Shown here: piece by piece, positions 43,837 to 55,632 of the stretch
How the letters are laid out: the number at the start of each line of letters is the position of its first letter
How positions within the stretch are numbered: the first letter of the stretch is position 1
NCBI GenBank assembly: GCA_006538405.1
Contig: BJKQ01000010.1
Span: forward strand, 558,001 to 622,000
DNA: 64,000 nucleotides
Reading direction: 5' to 3'
DNA from: Hansfordia pulvinata
Lineage: Eukaryota > Ascomycota > Sordariomycetes > Xylariales
Program-made: the position numbers and the translations under genes
Notes under the pieces: model-generated
The model's database searches: none
What the model was told of the DNA's origin: nothing
Seen by the model: only the letters and a program-made list of their open reading frames with translations

Positions 43837-45481
43837 CTGCATGCAGGCAGGGTCAGGTTCGCCGGCAGCTGCGAGTACTCGAAGACAAGGCGTTGCCCCG
43901 TGCGGCTCTGTCCGGGCACAACCGACCATGCCGCACTACTACGGATATCCATCCGCGTACTGCTGTGGTACAGGGTTGACCCCGGCGTGGATAACCACGC
44001 AGACGGCCGGGATCCGGGGCTGTGGAGCCCGCTCGGCTCCGAGGAGCCGTTCCGAGGGCATCACTTGCATACCTGATGTACGATACGGTGAGAATCTTTG
44101 CACCAACACACATCAGGTAGGGAAACAAAAGTGCGGTGTGATGACCCATGGGTCAGGTGAGAGAGAGAAAAGGAGAGAGGGGAAGAGAGGGACCCCTACC
44201 CACTGTCCCGCCCCGATCCCTCTTTTCCATCTACTCACCGACCCCTGGAGACAGGCAGCTTTTCGGCCCGATTGCGTGGCCGACGTCATCCTCGTACAGA
44301 GTACTTGGGGAGAGGGGTCCTTTCGACAGAGACGGAGAGGAGGGAAAGAGAGGGGGAGGGGTGGGCTGCTGTTGCACCCTGAGCTGGATCGTGACAACAC
44401 CAGCAAAGGCCAGAGTCTGGTGTTGTGGCTGAGTGAGTGAGTGAGCTCGTTCTTTCTCGAGGTGATGAGGCCCGGTCGGTTGGATGCTGCCTGTCTGTCC
44501 ACGATCCATGATGCCCAGCCGTCTCTTTCAATCGGCTCTTGCTCTGCCTGTCCCCGGTGCAGTAGACGGATGACGGCTGCTATAGTATCCTTTTCAATAT
44601 TCATTGCATTGATCCGACTCTCTCTCTCTCTCACTCTCTCACTCTCTCTCCTCCCCCTTTGGTTGCTTGCTGCGGCTACCAGGAGAGACATGAGGGGCGT
44701 AGGGGAGAAATCCAACCTTGCCCAGGCGCTCTACTGATGCGAAGCCGAGAATAGTCTAGAGGCAGCCGAGCACGAGGTGGGTGAAGCCGTCCCATTTACT
44801 CGCGAGAGGGGACAAGGCGAAGATCACCCGGTCCAAGTCTTCTTCTTTCCCCCTCTTTCACCCTCTCTTTCCTTTCCTCTGTTCCCGTTGTCGTGTCAAG
44901 GTTTGGTGTCGTCGGGGAAGCTACCGGGTAAGCCGCGACCGCAACTTTGCTCTTTCTTGCAAGTGGACCGGCGGTTCCCGAATCGCTTGCTTTCCTTTCG
45001 TCTACAGAAGAATAATCGGCGACCAGAAATCTCCCCCCTTCTCTCGGCCGGACGGGGGATCGGCCGACTGTTGATATATGTATTTATATAAAGGCCACAC
45101 ACGCGAGGAGGGAACCAACCCGGGCTCTTCGGCGACCAACGGCCCAGACCAAACAAAAGGGCGGCAACCTAGGCCGTTTGCCTTGGCTTGCCCTGCCCTG
45201 TCCTGCCCCGGGTACTCGTGCAAAAGCGGGAACGTGACGGTCAAATTGGTGGGCAAAAGTGTGGTGTATTTTCTAAGTTCATTCATGCCCGGCAGTGCCG
45301 GGAAGTTCCCGTTTTCACCGGGAATTCCCGGGGTCGCACCTGCTCCGCTGCACTCGTAAGCACTCAAGCATTTGCTCGCCGACTGACTGATACGTACATT
45401 ACAATACGTATAATGTAAGCAAAGCAGGCAGGTAAGTAGGATGGGCTAGCTCATCGTGTTTGGTCACCGGCAGCAAGCGAA

Positions 45482-45490
<9 letters not shown>

Positions 45491-45526
<36 letters not shown>
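45491..45526. repeat. GA dinucleotide repeat
   Basis: Eighteen GA units embedded in a longer purine tract (45475-45530). Confidence 0.9.
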
Positions 45527-45531
<5 letters not shown>

Positions 45532-46730
45532 AAATTGTTAACAAGTGGCCGTCTGGCGGGAACTCCACCAAGACCAAAAACTCCCCATCTTGGCAGTGCC
45601 GGGCAAGGAGAGCTCCGACTGCGACTCTCCCCCCCGAAATCGCGGCATGGGCCCGGCTACTCGTGAGTACTCAACTTGCCGGATTCCTGATGCACTGCGT
45701 CGGAAATCGCAGAATCGTCGTGTTGAATGGTACCTCACGGCTCGAGGACTCCCTCCGCGTTTCGTTGCTGGAGGACGAGACGGCACTGACCTAACCGGTA
45801 TAAGAGACCAGTTGAACGAACCTGAGGGAGAAGTGCGCAACAATGTCCCACTTCCAGACGGCGTGGTGCTGTCGTGTGCAGAATTGCGACATGGCCTACT
45901 TTGATGCCCATGGGTTTTGAACCCAGGTCCAGACACTGGCGCAGCAGCAGCAATTTCAATCAACAGCAACAGGCCCCAAGGGCAACAGGCCCAGAACCGG
46001 AACGTCCAGATCTAACCGCGCGATTCAGAGGGGACAGCTGGTCAGCACGATGATGCATGAAGCAAGGGTCCCCGTGCTGGTTGATTTGGTTCAAGGCCCA
46101 TCCACGGAGCTGGTTGAGACGAATCGTTCGGGTGGTCTGTCCCGCGGGGTTGGTGAGACCCGAGATCGTCACGTCGACGGGCCGACGGGTTGGAGAGACG
46201 CCATGCTCAATCGATATGGGAAGGTATGGGGATGTATGATGCGGCGTGATGCAGGTATGGAGGGTTAATTAAAGTAGGAACCAAGAGAGGAATGCCTATG
46301 GGTGGTAAAAGCAGAGTCAGAGGCAAAAATGGCGCTTCCGCTTGCCCGCCACCTTCGTCGCTAGCTAGCTTCTGGATCACGAAGCTGTTCGGCCTCTTCC
46401 TCGCTGGGGGACAGGACAAGACGACCCAAGGAGACGACAAGGTAGCGGGACCAGGAGAAGGCAAAGTACCCCGTTTTCCAGGATTTCCAACGAGAGCGGC
46501 TGGATGGCCCCCTTCTTTCGTCACGGCCATCAAGAGTGAGATTGGATGGCATCGGATGAAGAATGGCCAAGTCGGACAGACCCGACTCCTCGAGCCAAGG
46601 GAGTCTTGCTCGCTTCACGGCAACAACATCCAACGGCATCTGCACCAGAAATCGAGCATCGGCTCAGGAAAGGGCGAGCCGGGCTTTGGTTTGGCCACCA
46701 TCTCTTCACCTCTCTTTCGACAAAAAAAAA

Positions 46731-48956
46731 CTAAAAAAAAGACTCGTCCCTATTATGCCACTCGAAAGAACTATAAAACCAGGACACAAGCCCCCCCTCC
46801 TCTCTCCCGCTTATCATCGACCAGCCTGTTCCCCTGAGGTCCCCTTCCAACCCCCCGTCCGGCTTTGACTTGCCTCGGCACCACCACCTCCTCCCCCTCC
46901 CTCCTCCTGCCCTTCCTCTCAGCTCAAGCCCCTCCCCCAGCTTCGCCGCCTCCGCCGCCACCACCCGGGCCCTGTCCTCCCCGCGCGGGCGGATGTCGCA
47001 CCGGAACGGCAGCGGCTTGGGGTTGGGCGTGGGCTCGTACTCGAGGGCCGGCACCTCGGCCGCGCTCATCCGCTCGCCTGCGCCTCCGCCCTCCTTGAGC
47101 GGCGGAAGCACGTCAAAGGCCCACGCCAGCCGCGCCGCCATGATGACCAGCGTGCGCTCCGCAAAGTCGTAGCCCGGGCACGCGCGCCGCCCGTACCCGA
47201 ACGACGTGAACCCCTGCAGGTTCGGGTACGTCGTCAGCGGCTCGCGGTACGTCGGGTACGACGGGTCGACCCAGCGGGCCGGGTTGAAGGGTTGCTGGTC
47301 CGGGTAGGTCTCGGGGTCCATGAGGATTTTGCTGTGAGAGAGATAGGAGAGTCAGTGTTATTTCTTGGGTTTTCGTCCAGGGGTGATGTGTTGGGGAGGT
47401 GAATAGGGGCAAGGGAAGGGGAGGAGAGCGGAGGGAGTGACCGTCCACCGGCACTGTCAACTATATCCCCCCCTGAATATTGGTGAAAAGAATCACTAAA
47501 ATCACTAACCTGTAGTTGGCGTGCAGGATGGTGCCCTTCTCGAAGAAGTAGCCCTCGTAGTAGTCGTCCTCCTCGAGCTTGTGCGGGATGCCAATCTCGG
47601 CCACGATGCTGCGGTACCGGATGCTCTCCTTGACGACGGCGCGCACCAGGGGCAGGCGGGGGATGTCGTCGAAGCTGGGCAGGCGGTCCTTGCCGACGAC
47701 CTCGTCGACGTGCTCCTGCAGCCGGCGCTGCCACTCCGGGTACCTCATCCACAGGCCCAAGAAGCCCAGCAGCGCGTTGTGCGGCGACCGTGCCCCGCCC
47801 CCGATCATGCTGCCGAACGTGTACGCCGCCTCGTCCACGCTCAGCCCGTACTTGTCCTCGTTCTCCAGGTAGTGCCGGTACACGCTCTCCAGCGCCGTGC
47901 CCTCGCGCATCTGCCGCTGCAGGTCCGCCCGCAGCAGCATGCACTCGTCGTACGTCTGGTCCGTGATGCGCTGCAGCCGCGCGTTGGACGGGATCAGCCA
48001 CCCGGGCAGGTGCAGCAAGGGGGGGAACAGGTTGCAGATGTACGTGTCCGGGCGGAAGGCGTTGAGCCCCTCGTTGCTGGCCCGCTCGTTGCGCGTCACA
48101 AAGTCGTCGGCGACCGACGCCACCGGCAGGCCCAGCAGGCTGCGCCCCAGCACGCCGTACGAGTACCGGCAGAAGTGGTTGTCAAAGTCGCCCGGGTCCG
48201 CCAGCAGCGCGTTGAGCGTCTTGGTCGACTCGGCGATCATGAACGGCTGGTACTTCTCGTTGCTGGTGATGGCCATGGCGCTGTGGATCAGCTTGCGCTC
48301 CCGGCGCCAGACGTCTGTTGTGGCGAGGGCGTTAGTAGGGGGATCAGGGGTTTCCAGGGGTGACACAGGCGAGCATAGCTGAGAAGAGCTGAGGGTAGGA
48401 CAGTTGAGAGGAGCTCAAGGTAAGAGAGAGTTGAGAAGACAACGAGAAGAGCTGCGGGGCAAGAGACTGCTAGGAAGCTCACGAACCATTCTTGGGCATC
48501 AGCGCCGGGTTGATGTCGCGCACCATGTACCGGATGGCCGTCGGGACCCCGCGGCCCGAGTAGATGTTGCCGCGCTTGACAAACAGGTCGTTGACGGCCT
48601 TGTCGGTCGAAAGGACCACCTGCTTCTGGCCCAGCACGCTGAACTGCATGATCGGCCCGTACTTGTCGGCCCACCCGTTGAACAGCGGGATCAGCAGGCC
48701 CTTGGTCTTGGCCAGCTCGCCCGCGCTGCCCAGGATCGGGAACTCTGTGGCGGCACACCAGGAGATGTCAGCCTATCTTGAGGACCGGAAGAGACAAAAA
48801 AAAACGGCACATGAGAGGGTCAGAACCAAACAAACCTTTGGGCCCCGGGATTGTCTTGGCACCTCTCTGGCGCTGCCGCCGCGACACGGCGTCGATGGCA
48901 AAGTACACAAAGATGACCACCGCCGAGACGGCTGCGGCCTGCGTGAGGAGCGACAT
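46731..48956 (-). CDS. Cytochrome P450 monooxygenase
   Basis: Haem-thiolate monooxygenase anchored in the ER membrane; the substrate is unknown. Exons are 48956-48836, 48744-48487, 48314-47510 and 47331-46731. The N-terminus has one hydrophobic anchor (AAAVSAVVIFVYFAI), followed by the Pro-rich hinge TIPGPK. The I-helix segment is TFGSMIGGGARSPHN, degenerate from the usual A/G-G-x-D/E-T. The ExxR motif is ESIRYR, the PERF-like segment FNPARW, and the haem loop FGYGRRACPG with its Cys ligand lies near residue 440. Oddity: about 60 residues follow the point where fungal P450s normally end and look like GC-rich read-through, so the true C-terminus may be near 46930. The C7 run at 48019-48025 is in frame here. 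No biosynthetic partner genes are adjacent. Confidence 0.93.
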
Positions 48957-49151
48957 CTTGTCCTGTCCAGAGATGCTTGTTGCGGGGGCGCTGCTTGCTG
49001 TGGGTGCCGTGTAAGTGTAGATGCAGATGTTGCTGTCGCCGCCGCCGCCGTCGTCGTCACGTTGCGCAGGTTTGAGGTGTCGAGTCGAGTCGAGGCGAGA
49101 CAAGGCGAGCTGACCTGGGACTCACGACGGGACACGGGCAATCGCGTTGCA

Positions 49152-49158
49152 TTATATA
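49152..49158 (-). promoter_or_regulatory. TATA box of the P450 gene
   Basis: TATATAA on the minus strand about 195 nt upstream of the P450 start codon. Confidence 0.55.
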
Positions 49159-49879
49159 CGCCCGACTCGTTCAAGGATCGCCGAAATTCCGATAGTGTGG
49201 TTAGCAGCAGCGAGGGTCTGTCTGTTGCACGACACGTCTAGCATGGCAAATCCCATCATTCTGCAGCAGCCGCGCTTCACAAGCACGAGTCGCGGTGGAC
49301 ACCCTGGAGGCTTGGGCCGGCTTTCGACCCTCGCGTCCAGCCCTATCGCCAGGGCTCAAGCCAATGGGAATGGGCGGGATCCCCAGGGCCTGTCAGCACT
49401 TAGCTCAGCTCAGACAAGCCAGACTCTGAGGACGTCTGGAAAAGTCGCCGAGGGATCAGCAAAAAGTGTCCGGCACTAGTTTGACAGCTAATTACCCCCA
49501 GCAGGTAATTCGGGAGACGCAAACGTGGCGGGCGACCATCCCACGAACACCCGCCTCCTCAGAGCCAGAAACAGACCTGGACCCTGTGCGCGCACTGCGG
49601 AGTCTTCGTATCCAGGGTCAAAGCCAAGCCACTCCGCCGCAGTGCTCTTATGTCCGGGACGCCGGCTGGTCGTGCGCCGTCGTCCGCGAAACGAGGCCAA
49701 CGACATGATCTGCTAGTAACGGGTGGTTAAGCTTCGCCCGGGCACACTAGCGACCTTGGTTCACTTACAGAGTCAAAAAGCATACTTGTTGCCTATTCCG
49801 GCGTCGAGAAATCCAAAGCACATTCTGGTCCTCCCATGTCGAGAGCATTACCAATCCGTTGTCTGGTATCATTATTGTC

Positions 49880-49893
49880 TACTCGTACGAGTA
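49880..49893. promoter_or_regulatory. Palindromic TACTCGTACGAGTA element
   Basis: Perfect 14-bp palindrome, the most complete copy of the ACTCGTAC/GTACGAGT motif that recurs through the window's non-coding DNA. Function unknown; the symmetry would suit a dimeric DNA-binding protein. Confidence 0.45.
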
Positions 49894-50118
49894 CTACACC
49901 CGCGGCCCACACAGCCTACATACACGCAAAAGACCTCGGCCGGGGCACACGGGAATTCAAGCAGGCCCCGGCCCGCACGCAAACAAACACACTTGACCAA
50001 CGCCCGCCTTTGCCCATGCAATTTGTAAATCGATCCCAGTCCACGTGGCGGCACGTCCGCTCTGGGACGCCAGATTCCACATCCACAATGCCACCTTCTT
50101 GGCACGCATCAAGCCCGG

Positions 50119-51925
50119 CTACATCATGCCAAAAGGCTTGGGCGGGGGCACCGGGGTCTGCTTCGGCGTCTTCTTGGGCGACTTTCTCGTCTCTTGCTTG
50201 TCTCCGCTCTTGCTGGACTTGCTCTTCTTTCCTTTCGTCGGGGTGCTGGCTGCCGGCGTGGACTGCAGGTGAGACAGACTGGGGGCTGCTATGGGCGTTT
50301 CCTTGCGAGACCCCTTGGCGGCCGACGGCGTGCTCACAGCCGCCGAGGATACCGACTTGTTGTTCTTGTGTCTTTTGGCAGCTTTGCCATCCTCAGCCGC
50401 CTTGGCCGCCACGTCCTCGCCCGAGTGTTTTCTCTTCAGCCCCGAGTCAGTCCCCTTGCCCGACTTTTTGGAGCTGGCCGGGGCGGCAGCTGGGGTCGGG
50501 GCGGGCGCGTCAGCCATCTCCTCGTCAGAGTCAGAACCCGAGCTGTCCGATTCAGAGGCTTGACGCGTGGATGCTGCGGTTGCTGCGGGGAGCGTCATCG
50601 GCACGCCGATAGGCGTATACCGGGGCTTGAGGCCTTTGGGCTGTTGGCGAACAGGCCGAGGCTTCGGCGTGTACTCGTTTGTCACGGCCGAGCTCACAGC
50701 GCCGTCTGGGCCAAACTGGGCCATTCGGCGCAGGTGCACCGTCGATTCGATACCCCGGGTTGCTGCAAACTATCAGTCAATCATCACGCGCTTCGTCAGG
50801 GAGGGGCTCGACTCACAAGGATTGTACTTCTCGCCGCCCTTGGACGGAATGAGCAACTGGATTTGCGCATTCGTCGCATGCTCTTCCACGTCCAAGCCGT
50901 AGCTGTCTCCATCATGGTCGAGGATCGCCTTTCCAGACATGGCTTTGCCCAGGTCGATTTCCATTTCTTTGAGCACCGTGATGGGAATGGAGGCCGGGGC
51001 CGTGAAGTACCAGACTTGCTTGCCCTCCATGTTGCTGTTGCCGAAGAAGTCCGCGATTTCCTTCCCAGGGTTGTCGGACGACGCCTTGCGTATCGTAAAA
51101 TCGGAGCTATTGAGCCAGCCGGGGCGCGCTCTGCAATGGTGAGCTGAGGGAGCTGTGAGGGGAGTGGGAAACCTACCCTCTGGGGTCTGGGACCTGCACG
51201 GGCGCTGTCCCGTTGACCTGGGAGACACCGGGTGACTTCTTCTGCGCTGTGTCCTGCGCCGCTTCAGACTCGCTGTCTGATTCCGAGCCAGAGCTGGAGC
51301 TGGAGCTGGAGCTGGCCGCGGCCGTCTTCTTCGCGGCGGGCTTTTGCGCCGATGTGGGTTCCTCGCTGCTGGCTTCGTCGCTGTCGCTTCCACTTTCGCT
51401 GGAGCTGGAGCCGTCTTCACTTTCGCTGGAGCTGGTGGAGTCCTTGCTGGCGTTTGCTTTAGCCTTGGAAGCGGCTGCTTTGGAAGGCTTGGAGTCGGAG
51501 TCGGATTCAGAGTCGGACCCGGACCCGGAACCAGAGTCGGAATCGGAGTCGGAACTCGAATCGGAGCTGGCTGCTGGAGCTTCTTTCGGAGCTTGCGCAG
51601 GCTTGGGATTGCTCTTGGGGGCCGGCTTAGCAGCGGCCTTTGCCGCGGGCTTGCCGTTGGCTTTCGGCTCTGCAGCCTTCTTCTTGCTGGCCATCTTGGC
51701 TTCAAGCTTCTTCTTGGCGGCGGCCAGACCGCCGTCGTCGTCGCTGTCGCTGCCGCTGTCGCTGGAGCTGCTGCTGTCGCTGCTGTCCGAGGTCTGTGCA
51801 GGGATGGCCTTGGACTTGAGACCGGCCTTTTGTGCGAGAGCGCCCTTGGCAGAAGAGACGGCCTGCTTGCCCTTGACGCTCGTGTGCATCTTGTCGAGCG
51901 ATGCGATGGGGGCGCGGGGGGCCAT
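50119..51925 (-). CDS. RNA polymerase I subunit RPA34.5
   Basis: Nucleolar RNA polymerase I subunit, partner of A49 in the TFIIF-like module. Exons are 51925-51177, 51130-50817 and 50762-50119, with very short introns (46 and 54 nt). The first 240 residues are low complexity: Lys/Ala-rich then many Ser-Asp/Ser-Glu repeats, resembling SRP40-type casein kinase 2 substrates. The conserved A34.5 core follows (WLNSSDFTIRKASSDNPGKE, VWYFTAPASIPITVLKEMEIDLGKA, LIPSKGGEKYNP, and MAQFGPDGAVSS after intron 2). The C-terminus is a Lys-rich tail, a typical feature. 568 residues, longer than yeast Rpa34 because of the N-terminal acidic region. Divergent from GRC3, with 707 bp between the start codons. The frame is intact. 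Confidence 0.87.
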
Positions 51926-52632
51926 TGTGGGCGGCGGCGGGTGTGGACGAGCAGGGGCGCGAGGTGACGGCGGATGAGAGCCGACAGGCCAGCCGGCAGG
52001 GGCTTGCACAGCGACGGCGCAAGGCGACTGAGGGTTCCGAGGTGGAAGGTGGGACGGGACGAAGGGGGCCGGTGGTAGATGGGAGGACGCGCCGTGAAGG
52101 TCAGGCTGATGCGAAAGGCGAAGGCGTAGGCGAGGGTGAATGTGAATGTGAGGTTTAATGTGGGCACGGGCGGAGGCCGGAGCTGGTGGGCAGTCGCGGA
52201 TGCAGTCGCGGGCGGTCGCAGTTGCCGTGATGCGATGCGATGCGGTGCGATGCGATGACGGGGCAGGCTCGAATTTTTAATGGCAACCCAATGCGGCCGT
52301 TCGCGCCCGCCAAAATTTTGCGGCGGCAACACGTCGATAACGCGGTGGATATGCACATAGGCCAGGGTATGCACCAATTGAGCTGCAGTCTTGGGCGGCA
52401 GGGCGGGCCTGCCTGCCTTAGGCGTTAAAGTGCTTTTGCCGAGCTTGGGCCACCCAAGTCGATTTCGCCTATCAACCGCTACGGTGTACTGCATTCACCA
52501 CCAACGTCCTTGTCGACGACAACCTGTGAACCGTCAGCCGCACTCGCTCCGGTCAGGGCAGGCTCACACCGCGAGCTGCTGCTCAGGCCAAATCCAAGCG
52601 CATAACGCCAACAAAAAAAACATCGGGCGAAC
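51926..52632. promoter_or_regulatory. Bidirectional promoter of RPA34.5 and GRC3
   Basis: Both flanking genes serve rRNA synthesis or processing. The region carries a cluster of four GCGATG cores (52232-52257, the last reading GCGATGAC) close to the yeast PAC box GCGATGAG. A CAAAATTTTG palindrome (52311-52320) resembles the RRPE element. These two elements mark ribosome-biogenesis promoters in yeasts; their role here is inferred. Confidence 0.55.
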
Positions 52633-55014
52633 ATGGCTTCCAATAAGCGGAGGAAGCTTGATGTGGCAGAGCCGGCGGAGCCACCGACTCAGCGTAAGTC
52701 GATGACAAAGTTCCCAGGGGCTCTGCTGACAACCATAAGCTATGAGCGCTTTTGCTCTGCGTAAGAGACTCTTGAAGGCTCAGGCGTCTCCCACTCCGGA
52801 TCTTGAGCAGGAAAAGGCACCCGAACCACCGGTTGCCCCTCCACAGAAATTGGCCAAGTCAAGCACCCCGAGAAAGTCGAAGCGTGGGAAGGGCGTTTCT
52901 ACGCCACAGGATACGCCCGCGCCTGTCGGAAAGACGGAAACTAAGGCGGCTGTTGTGGTCGAAACAGAGCCTCAACCAGCCGAAATTACTCAAATGGGGA
53001 ACAGCGAAGAGCTTGAAGTCTCAGATGAGGTCCCTGACGAGATTGATTCATCGCGACCCGTTGTCCAGTTCACCAGCTTTCATCCCACCAAGAGCAACTG
53101 CTTCAGAAAAAAGGGCGACATTCTTGTATTGAAGCTTGAGGACGGTGATCGTCTGGTCATACTCGGTAGCTACGGACTCCTGGTGACGGAGGGAGAAATC
53201 ACCATCAACGGCGCCTCCATCAAAGCGTCCAAGAAGATTCACTGGGCACAAGCCCCTCTCTGCCATGCGCTGCCGGTAATTCGGTGTCCGGACCGGGCAG
53301 TGGTGCATCTTCAGCATCACGGATCTTCAGACCGTCTGCGCGATCTCGGCAGGTTGTCCCCTCACTTTCGGAGACTCTGGAACGAACCACCCGATGGCCA
53401 GTCTCCAGGCCCAAGCTATCAGATCGTAAGTCCCACCCCGATCCGAGAGCGTGCTCTGCTAAGCATCAACAGCTATATTCCTCGGCCGACGGGCCCAAGA
53501 GGGCTATCTTGCAAGACCTGGTTTGCCCGCCTGAATGGAACAAGGAGATTGCTCGACTGGAGGCTCTGGCCGAGAACAAGACGCCTTCAATCATGGTGAC
53601 TGGGCCGAAATCGTCGGGCAAATCCACCTTCGGCAAGGTTCTGGCCAACCGACTCATCACGACAGCGTCGAGGACCAGAGACAGGAGACAGGGAGGTGTT
53701 GCCGTGCTGGACCTTGACCCTGGCCAGCCCGAGTACAACGTGCCCGGGCAGGTGTCTCTGGCCTTCCTGTCCAAGCCCGTCCTGGACCCCTCCTTCTGCC
53801 ACCCGCAGCCCGTCCAAGGACTGCGCTTGATCCGAGCACACACCCTGGCCTCCATCTCGCCGGCGTCGGACCCCGCGCTGTACCTGGAAGCCGCCCTGGA
53901 CCTCAAGAGCCACTACCGCAACTCCCTCGGCGCCTACCCGCTGGTCATCAACACGGCCGGGTGGATCCAGGGCACGGGCCTCGACCTGCTGACGTCGCTC
54001 GTCGGCGACCTGCACCCCAGCGAGGTCGTCTACATGTCCCAGGAGGGGCCGGCCGAGGCCGTCGAGGCCCTGCGGGCGTCGTGCCGGGCGTCGTCGTCGT
54101 TCACGACTCTACCATCCCAGGCCGCGGCGGGCCACATCACGTCGCGCACGGCGGCCGACCTGCGCGCCATGCAGGTCATGTCGTACTTCCACAGCGACCA
54201 GGCGGCGGCCGAGGAGCGGCCGTGTCAGTCCTGGGATGCGGCGCCGCTGACGAGCGTGGCGCCGTTGGAGGTGCGCTACGCGGGGCCGCGCCCGGGGATT
54301 CTGGGCATCATGTGCTACGACTACCAGGTGCCGGCGGACCTGCTGGCGGACGCCATCAACGGCACGCTGGTGGCCCTGGTCGAGGTCGAGGACGCCAAAG
54401 CGTTCCGGAACCTCGGGGGCGGCGACTGCAACGATGGCCAGTCGATGGACTGGGACAACGAAGGGCAGCAGCACCACCACCACCACCACCGCGCATCATC
54501 GCCGACCGCGGCAGCAGCAGCAGCGAGCTCGTCCAAACACCCCGCCTCCCTCAAGAAGCTGCTGCGCCGCGCGTGCACCGCCTCGCCCGAGGGCCTGCCC
54601 TTCCTCAGCGCGGCCGGCGCCGCGACCCTCGACCCGCGCTACTCGCGGGCGCTGGGGCTCGCGCTGGTGCGGGGCATCGACGCGCGCCGCGGCGTGCTGC
54701 AGCTGCTCACCCCCGTGCCGCTGCGGAGGATCGAGGAGGCGGCTGCCCGGGCTGGTGCTGCTCGCCAGGGGTCCGGGGGCGGCGGCGGCGGCGGCTTGGT
54801 GTTGGTCAGCGGCAAGCTCGACGCGCCCACGTGGGCGTACACGGAGGACGTGTACCACGGCGCGCAGAGCGGGGGCGACGCGGAGACGGCGGGGGCGGGG
54901 GCGGTGTCTTCGCCGGAGACGCCGCCGTGGATAGAGGCGCTTCGCGGCAACCAGAAGCGGGGCGCGGGCGCGAAGGCCTGGCGGGTGCGCCGGGACCTGG
55001 GGCGGTCCGGATGA
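52633..55014 (+). CDS. grc3: Polynucleotide 5'-hydroxyl kinase GRC3
   Basis: Nucleolar RNA kinase of the Clp1/Grc3/NOL9 family that works with the Las1 nuclease in ITS2 removal from pre-rRNA. Exons are 52633-52693, 52740-53425 and 53473-55014; both introns are tiny (46 and 47 nt, GTAAGTC donors). Intron 2 is required: without it the frame closes before the kinase domain. The N-terminus is basic (MASNKRRKLD, nuclear localisation-like), followed by SAFALRKRLLKAQ. A beta-rich domain contains CHALPVIRCP and LGRLSPHFRRLW. The Walker A P-loop is GPKSSGKST (about residue 292) and the Walker B-type segment DLDPGQPEY. INTAGWIQGTGLDLL is typical of the family. A His-rich insertion lies at 54470-54492. 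762 residues. The frame is intact. Confidence 0.94.
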
Positions 55015-55632
55015 AGACGCGAGGCAGTCGCGGCACGCTGCGGTCCAGGAGTCGGTCACAGGTGATAGAACCGGGGTTCGGGAACGTGAATATCAACCAC
55101 GATGTCCAAAACGAGAGAGAGAGAGAGAGAGAGACCCCGAGGCCTCGAGACAAGACCAAACAGCCTGCGTGTGCTTGCATACGTCGTCAAATCGTATTAC
55201 GTTATTCTCAGAATAAAATAAGCGGGGATATCAAGAAGAAGATGCTGTCCCAATCCGTGTCCCGGGAGGGAGCCCTTGCCCAGAAACTCCTTTGATGAAA
55301 AGCCTGGCCCCTCAGGGGCCCCGATCCGTCCGTTTCGCGTGCTCCTGGCCAAAAGGGAACAAGGTATGTTTTGTTGTTTTCCCCCGCGAGTTCGGTAATC
55401 ATGTGTGTGTGTGTGTGTTTGTGTGTGTGGTATGCAAAAATAAAGAAGCGAGTGCAGCCAACAGCAAAAAAGCGCTGCTTCTGCTGGGAAAATGGGTGGG
55501 TGATTTTACAAGGAGAAAAAAAAAGGGGGGGGGGGGGTGAATAGGAAGAAGAAGAAGATGAAGATCCAAAAAAGTTTCGCGTCTCAAGACCAAGACAAAA
55601 GGCCCAGCCTTTTTTCGTTCCTTTTCTCTTGC
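55015..55632. other. Convergent 3' flanks, GRC3 and 8-Cys secreted gene
   Basis: Contains a GA tract (55113-55131), a GT-rich stretch (55402-55430) and a G10-type run near 55525-55536. No coding region is supported. Confidence 0.6.

Larger units (their letters stand above)
40326..46730. other. 6.4-kb gene-poor region rich in simple repeats
   Basis: I see no supported gene. The stretch contains many purine/pyrimidine tracts and microsatellites (CT at 42131 and 42409, a 12-bp repeat at 42521, GT at 43795, GA at 45491). It also holds poly-A and poly-C runs and a 14-bp match to a cDNA-cloning adaptor (41207-41220). Open frames here translate to low-complexity Arg/Glu or Ser/Leu peptides from the repeats. 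The first 150 nt are probably the transporter 3' UTR. Confidence 0.5.
48957..50118. other. Intergenic, no supported gene
   Basis: P450 promoter side and the 3' flank of RPA34.5. It contains a TATATAA element (49152-49158 -) and the perfect palindrome TACTCGTACGAGTA (49880-49893). No coding region is supported. Confidence 0.55.

Noticed and set aside
45905..45930. T-arm-like GGGTTCAAAACCC on the minus strand
   Set aside because: No D arm, anticodon stem or acceptor stem can be built around it.
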